Source: SKPS01 sp964469215 (GTDB taxonomy: Bacteria; Bacteroidota; Bacteroidia; Bacteroidales; SKPS01). From it: 64,000 nt of DNA. The stretch's first letter is position 1; each line of letters begins with the position of its first letter. The position numbers and the translations under genes are program-made. The stretch covers positions 797,704-861,703 of the forward strand of contig CAYXYB010000001.1 of NCBI GenBank assembly GCA_964469215.1, given 5' to 3'. Under the pieces are notes generated by a model. It searched no databases and had not been told where the DNA came from. It saw nothing but the letters and a program-made list of their open reading frames with translations. Shown piece by piece: positions 60,059-64,000 of the stretch.

Positions 60059-60694
60059 ATGGACCTTATAAAGAAATATTTCCCTCACATAGATGATCTT
60101 GTTTTCGACCGCCTTGAGATTCTCGGTGAGGTATATAAAAAATGGAACGATCAGATCAATGTAATATCCCGCAAAGACATGGATCATTTCTATGAGAGGC
60201 ATGTATTGCATTCATTGTCAATAGCACTTACATTTGATTTTCAACCAGGCACCACAGTGCTGGATGCCGGTACCGGAGGGGGATTTCCAGGTATACCTCT
60301 TGCCATTGTGTATCCTGATGTTCAGTTCACCCTGGCAGACTCAACAGGGAAAAAGATCAAGGTGGTGAGAGAGGTTTCCCATGAGCTTGGGCTCACAAAC
60401 ACAGAGCCTTTGAATGAAAGAGTGGAAAAAATCAACAGGAGCTTTGATTTTGTTGTGAGCAGGGCAGTTGCCGGACTTCCTGCTTTCATTGCACTGGCAG
60501 GGTCAAGAGTATCACGCCGTGGTTTTAACAGTTATCCCAATGGAATAATTTACCTTAAAGGGGGTGATTTCAAAGATGAGCTGGAGCAGATAAGAGGATG
60601 GAATTACAGGGTCTGGGATCTGGCTACCCGTTTTGAGGAGCCCTTTTTCGAAACGAAGAAAATGGTTTATTTCAGCAGGGTACCTGTTACCTGA
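60059..60694 (+). CDS. rsmG: 16S rRNA (guanine527-N7)-methyltransferase
   Basis: This 211-residue SAM enzyme methylates G527 of 16S rRNA. Its marks are KWNDQINVISRKDMDHFYERHVLHS, the SAM loop VLDAGTGGGFPGIPLAI, FDFVVSRAVAGLP and YLKGGDF. Loss of function elsewhere gives low-level streptomycin resistance. It starts 29 bases after the truncated permease gene. Confidence 0.95.
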   Translation: MDLIKKYFPHIDDLVFDRLEILGEVYKKWNDQINVISRKDMDHFYERHVLHSLSIALTFDFQPGTTVLDAGTGGGFPGIPLAIVYPDVQFTLADSTGKKIKVVREVSHELGLTNTEPLNERVEKINRSFDFVVSRAVAGLPAFIALAGSRVSRRGFNSYPNGIIYLKGGDFKDELEQIRGWNYRVWDLATRFEEPFFETKKMVYFSRVPVT

Positions 60695-60702
60695 AAAAAG
60701 CA

Positions 60703-60710
60703 TATTTTTG
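60703..60710 (+). promoter_or_regulatory. -7 box of pepD (TATTTTTG)
   Basis: TATTTTTG gives a start near 60714 and a 40-base A+T-rich leader. The -33 element is unclear. Confidence 0.45.
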
Positions 60711-60753
60711 TATCCCGTTACAATTATCAATCAATCCATTAAAATATAAGATT

Positions 60754-62214
60754 ATGAGCAATTCAATTCAGCATTTAGAACCACAGGCAGTATGGAAGCA
60801 TTTTCACAGCCTGACACAAATTCCAAGGCCTTCGAAGAAAGAGGAGGCTGTAGTAGCTTTCATGGAGTCATTTGCCAGGGATAATAATCTCGAATGCCTG
60901 ACCGACAAGGTTGGGAATGTCATAATCCGCAAGCCTGCTACTCCGGGTATGGAGAACAGAAAGGGTATCGTTCTTCAGGGGCACCTCGACATGGTGCCAC
61001 AAAAAAACAGTGATATTAAGCACGATTTCGAAAAAGATCCGATTAAGGCATATATTGATGGTGAGTGGGTGACTGCTGATGGCACTACCCTTGGTGCTGA
61101 CAATGGCATCGGTGTTGCCGCTGCCATGGCAATACTGGAATCAAAAAACCTTCAGCACGGTCCTGTTGAGGCTTTGATGACCATTGACGAGGAGACGGGC
61201 ATGACAGGTGCTTTCGGTCTCGAGCCCGGTTTACTCACAGGTGATATATTAATTAACCTCGACTCTGAGGATGAGGGTGAACTTTATATTGGATGTGCCG
61301 GAGGGACAGATGCTAATGCCGAATTCACCTACACTCCGGTGAAAGTCACCGGAAATGTTAAGGGGGTGCAGATTAGTGTTACCGGCATGAAAGGTGGACA
61401 CAGCGGCATGGACATTTCTTCAGGCAGGGGTAATGCGAACAAAGCTCTTTTCAGATTTTTGCGAACCGCTGAAAGGGAGTATGGATTCAGGATGAGCACA
61501 ATTGAGGGAGGCAGCCTCCGGAACGCCATTCCGCGCGAAGCCTGGTGTACCGGTACAGTACCTGTTTCTGCTATGAGCGAAATTATTGATGCCCTGGATA
61601 AATATGCAGGGGTGATTGGTGCAGAACTTGCTGCAACCGAACCAGATATGAAAGTTGCATTGAAGGAGGTAGGTCTGCCGGCAATGTGGATAGATGAAGA
61701 AACCCAAAGGAACCTCATCAACGCAATCAATGCATGTCCCAACGGGGTAATCAGGATGAGTGATGCTATGGAGAACCTCGTTGAAACCTCTACAAACCTG
61801 GCTATCGTCAAGTCTTTGAACGGCAAGATCGAGGTTAACAGTTTGATGCGCAGTTCTGTTGACTCAGCAAAAAACGCTTTGGGAGAGATGATTGCCAGTG
61901 TCTTCGAACTTGCCGGTGCAAATATAAGTTTTGCAGGAACCTATCCCGGATGGAGGCCAAATCCCGAATCAGAGATCCTGAAACTTGCCGGAAAGGTATA
62001 TAAGGAGAAATATGGCAAGGTGCCGGAAATAAAGGCAATACATGCCGGGCTTGAGTGTGGGTTACTCGGAGCTGTCTATCCTCACTGGGATATGATTTCG
62101 TTTGGCCCTACAATACGATTTCCACATTCTCCTGATGAAAAGGTTAACGTGCCTACGGTTGCAAAATTCTACGAGTTCCTTATCGAGATGCTTAAAAAAG
62201 CACCGTTAAAATAA
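60754..62214 (+). CDS. pepD: Aminoacyl-histidine dipeptidase (PepD, M20 family)
   Basis: This 486-residue dinuclear zinc exopeptidase hydrolyses Xaa-His and related dipeptides. Metal ligands are in LQGHLDMVPQK (His, Asp), TTLGADNGIG (bridging Asp), IDEETGMTGAFGL (catalytic Glu), NLDSEDEGELYIG and FGPTIRFPHSPDE (last His). The lid domain has TGMKGGHSGMDIS. Length and motifs match cytosolic PepD. It could use dipeptides released by DPP11. Confidence 0.96.
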   Translation: MSNSIQHLEPQAVWKHFHSLTQIPRPSKKEEAVVAFMESFARDNNLECLTDKVGNVIIRKPATPGMENRKGIVLQGHLDMVPQKNSDIKHDFEKDPIKAYIDGEWVTADGTTLGADNGIGVAAAMAILESKNLQHGPVEALMTIDEETGMTGAFGLEPGLLTGDILINLDSEDEGELYIGCAGGTDANAEFTYTPVKVTGNVKGVQISVTGMKGGHSGMDISSGRGNANKALFRFLRTAEREYGFRMSTIEGGSLRNAIPREAWCTGTVPVSAMSEIIDALDKYAGVIGAELAATEPDMKVALKEVGLPAMWIDEETQRNLINAINACPNGVIRMSDAMENLVETSTNLAIVKSLNGKIEVNSLMRSSVDSAKNALGEMIASVFELAGANISFAGTYPGWRPNPESEILKLAGKVYKEKYGKVPEIKAIHAGLECGLLGAVYPHWDMISFGPTIRFPHSPDEKVNVPTVAKFYEFLIEMLKKAPLK

Positions 62215-62238
62215 ATTAAAAAAAAACACATCATCTCC

Positions 62239-62269
62239 TTGGCGGTATTAAAAATTTGATTATTTTTGC
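62239..62269 (+). promoter_or_regulatory. rpmH promoter (TTG-N19-TATTTTTGC)
   Basis: TTG (62239-62241), 19 bases, then TATTTTTGC (62261-62269). The leader is about 20 bases. Confidence 0.8.
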
Positions 62270-62290
62270 ACCTCCAAAAATCAGAGGATC

Positions 62291-62446
62291 ATGAAACGGA
62301 CATTTCAGCCATCAAACAGGAAACGCAGGAACAAACACGGGTTCAGGGAGAGAATGGCCACTGCCAACGGACGTAAGGTATTGTCGCGCAGGAGGGCAAA
62401 AGGCCGCAAGAGGCTGACTGTTTCTGACGAGATGAGGTTCAAATAG
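62291..62446 (+). CDS. rpmH: Large ribosomal subunit protein bL34
   Basis: This 51-residue protein is typical L34: MKRTFQPSNRKRRNKHGFRE, then RMATANGRKVLSRRRAKGRKRL and a short extension TVSDEMRFK seen in Bacteroidota. It is flanked by a consensus promoter and a terminator. No rnpA or dnaA follows, so it is not in the classical rpmH-rnpA arrangement. Confidence 0.97.
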   Translation: MKRTFQPSNRKRRNKHGFRERMATANGRKVLSRRRAKGRKRLTVSDEMRFK

Positions 62447-62472
62447 GCCAATATTATTATTGCCTTTACAGG

Positions 62473-62504
62473 AAGCTGCTTCAAATTTTTGGTGCAGCTT
62501 TTTT
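62473..62504 (+). terminator. Rho-independent terminator of rpmH
   Basis: AAGCTGC pairs with GCAGCTT around a 14-base loop. The T run begins inside the stem and extends to TTTTTT. Confidence 0.7.
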
Positions 62505-62545
62505 GTTGTACTGATATTATCAATGTCAATGAACAGGCTGTTTAC

Positions 62546-62554
62546 TATCTTTGC
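62546..62554 (+). promoter_or_regulatory. -7 box of the last glycosyltransferase gene (TATCTTTGC)
   Basis: TATCTTTGC fits the consensus, and the predicted leader is about 33 bases. No -33 element is obvious. Confidence 0.5.
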
Positions 62555-62589
62555 AGGTCGGTATCAACCGGAAACATTAGAGGGAACAG

Positions 62590-63891
62590 ATGAAACGTGT
62601 ATTAATAATTACATATTACTGGCCTCCGGCCGGGGGTGCCGGTGTTCAGCGGTGGCTTAAGATGTCGAAATATCTGCCTGAGTTTGGATGGTTACCGGTG
62701 ATCTATACTCCGGAGAGAACCGAAGCTCCGGTTGAGGATGCATCATTGTTGAAAGATGTAAGGGAAGATCTGGAGGTTGTAAGGAGGCCGATATGGGAAC
62801 CGTATATGTTTTACAAATGGCTGGTTGGAAAGAAGAGGGGTGAGCGCGTGAATGCCGGTTTCCTGCATGAGGGAAAACCTCCTGCATTAGCAGAGAGGAT
62901 TTCTGTTTGGGTGAGGGGCAACCTGCTCATTCCCGATCCAAGGTGTTTCTGGATACGTCCTTCGGTAAGATATTTAAAAAATTACCTTAAAGAGCATCCA
63001 GTTGATGCAGTAATTACCACAGGTCCTCCGCACAGCATGCATATGATAGGTCTGGGCATAAAGAAGCACTGTGGGCTGCCATGGATAGCAGATTTCAGGG
63101 ACCCATGGACGAAAATAGATTTCTACTACCGCCTAAAGCTCACCAGGTGGGCAGATCGCAGGCACAGGGCACTTGAAAAGCAGATTCTGAAAAATGCCAA
63201 TGAGATGGTGACCATTGGATGGAGCAGTGCTGAGGATTTCAGGGAACTGGGTGCACCAAATCCGGTTGTAATAACCAACGGCTATGATCATCAGGATTTT
63301 GAAGAAACCTATGAATATAGTCACAGCAATTTCTCCATAACCCATGCCGGGGTGATGAACGATGACCGCGACCCAGTGTTGCTTTGGGAGGCGCTCCGGG
63401 ATCTTGTTATGGAGGTTGAGGGTTTTGACAGGGATTTAAGGATAAGGCTTATTGGGAAGGTGGATTATACAGTAAATGAATCATTGCAGAAATACGGATT
63501 GAACAAGTATGTTGAGCGCATACCTTATCTTGAGCATCCTGATGCTGTGAGGGAGATGGCACAATCTGCTGTTCTTCTCCTTTCAATAAACAACACACCT
63601 GAAGCCAGGGGTATTGTAACAGGGAAATTGTTTGAATACATAGCTTCCCGCAGGCCTGTTTTGTGTATAAGTCCGGTAAAAGGGGATTCGGAGCGTATAA
63701 TAACGGAATCAGGTGCAGGAGTTTGTGTAGGATATAAGGGAGCCTCCTCCGTCAAGGAGGAATTACTCAGATATTATGATCTGTTCAGGAAGAAGGAGTT
63801 GTTCATCAATAAAAGTACAACCACCGGGTACTCGCGAAAAGAGCAGGCAGGGCAGTTTGCAGATCTGCTGAATTCGCTCGCTGATGATTAG
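62590..63891 (+). CDS. Glycosyltransferase family 4-like protein
   Basis: This 433-residue GT-B enzyme opens KRVLIITYYWPPAGGAGVQRW (donor loop) and has DAVITTGPPHSMHMIG, LPWIADFRDPWTKIDFYY, VTIGWSSAEDF and the C-terminal donor-binding GIVTGKLFEYIASRRPVLCI. Proteins of this kind often lie in exopolysaccharide or O-antigen gene sets. The sugar is unknown. It is followed by a degenerate TTGGC repeat. Confidence 0.9.
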   Translation: MKRVLIITYYWPPAGGAGVQRWLKMSKYLPEFGWLPVIYTPERTEAPVEDASLLKDVREDLEVVRRPIWEPYMFYKWLVGKKRGERVNAGFLHEGKPPALAERISVWVRGNLLIPDPRCFWIRPSVRYLKNYLKEHPVDAVITTGPPHSMHMIGLGIKKHCGLPWIADFRDPWTKIDFYYRLKLTRWADRRHRALEKQILKNANEMVTIGWSSAEDFRELGAPNPVVITNGYDHQDFEETYEYSHSNFSITHAGVMNDDRDPVLLWEALRDLVMEVEGFDRDLRIRLIGKVDYTVNESLQKYGLNKYVERIPYLEHPDAVREMAQSAVLLLSINNTPEARGIVTGKLFEYIASRRPVLCISPVKGDSERIITESGAGVCVGYKGASSVKEELLRYYDLFRKKELFINKSTTTGYSRKEQAGQFADLLNSLADD

Positions 63892-63925
63892 GCTTTTGGC
63901 TGTTGGCCTTTGGCTATTGGCTTTT
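63891..63925 (+). repeat. Degenerate tandem repeat of TTGGC units
   Basis: The stretch after the last stop reads GGCTTTTGGCTGTTGGCCTTTGG and continues in kind: five GGC units separated by 5-6 T-rich bases. It continues more weakly to the window edge. Such tracts are common between genes in Bacteroidota. The window ends before any context. Confidence 0.55.
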
Positions 63926-64000
63926 AGTGGTTGGTCGATTTTCTAAGTTTTTGGATGAGTTGGTTGGTTTGTTTCTGAAGTATTTCAAGCTTGGCCAGGA

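Noticed and set aside
1..64000. CRISPR arrays, phage genes, restriction-modification, toxin-antitoxin and antiphage systems
   Set aside because: No regularly spaced direct repeats and no recognisable cas, phage, methylase-endonuclease or toxin-antitoxin genes were seen.

Overview
The window is chromosomal DNA from a member of the Bacteroidota, probably an uncultured or anaerobic lineage of the Bacteroidales/Marinilabiliales type. Four things point there. The promoter signature is the Bacteroidota type (TTTG, about 19 bases, TAnnTTTGC). Secreted proteins carry type IX secretion sorting domains. There is an S46 dipeptidyl-peptidase with an arginine typical of DPP11. Gene order such as tgt-lptG and nqrA-F-apbE is also typical. 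Coding density is high and most genes are housekeeping, with one tRNA (Val, UAC), two mobile-element relics and one notable accessory-looking operon.

Layout. 1-9.5 kb: dnaX, an M16 zinc protease, a PlsC-like acyltransferase, an SRPBCC protein and a large type IX-secreted repeat protein. 9.5-10.6 kb: tRNA-Val, then a decayed IS1182-family element that contains a cloverleaf-like folded repeat. 10.7-14.5 kb: aspartate aminotransferase, heptose-7-phosphate kinase, pdxH and the menaquinone methyltransferase. 14.9-24.9 kb: nine genes on the minus strand behind one consensus promoter. They encode a lipoprotein, a type IX-secreted protein, a TonB-dependent receptor, a protein with two domains resembling the sulfite-oxidase fold, a CcsA-like and a ResB-like membrane protein, and a tungstate/molybdate ABC transporter. 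I consider this the best candidate for an undescribed system: a metal or metallo-cofactor acquisition and delivery locus.

25.0-27.2 kb: rpsF-rpsR-rplI, a TrmH-type methyltransferase and a small four-cysteine membrane protein resembling NqrM. 27.2-34.2 kb: the complete Na+-translocating NADH:quinone reductase operon with apbE. With NqrM alongside, the locus appears to hold the pump and both known maturation factors. 34.4-44.9 kb: a UbiA-type prenyltransferase, a methyltransferase, ppnP, DUF3127 and DUF364 proteins, P5C dehydrogenase, a glycosyltransferase, thiF-thiS, a trio of lipoproteins and an outer-membrane-like protein, and two small hypotheticals.

45.1-45.3 kb holds a 224-bp MITE-like element. 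45.4-64 kb: DPP11, ridA, pabA/trpG, small lipoproteins, urocanate hydratase, an ECF sigma factor with a membrane glycosyltransferase, tgt-lptG, a radC-deacetylase-acetyltransferase operon, rpsT, an internally deleted SLC13 transporter, rsmG, pepD, rpmH and a glycosyltransferase.

The parts connect through respiration and cofactors. Menaquinone genes (UbiE and UbiA types) supply the quinone reduced by NQR. ApbE and NqrM mature NQR. The Mo/W transporter supplies metal for pterin enzymes that are not in this window. Two sequence-level signals stand out. dnaX has an A10 run followed at once by an out-of-frame stop, which suggests programmed production of a short gamma subunit. At least four genes have their ATG at the predicted transcription start, which suggests leaderless mRNAs.
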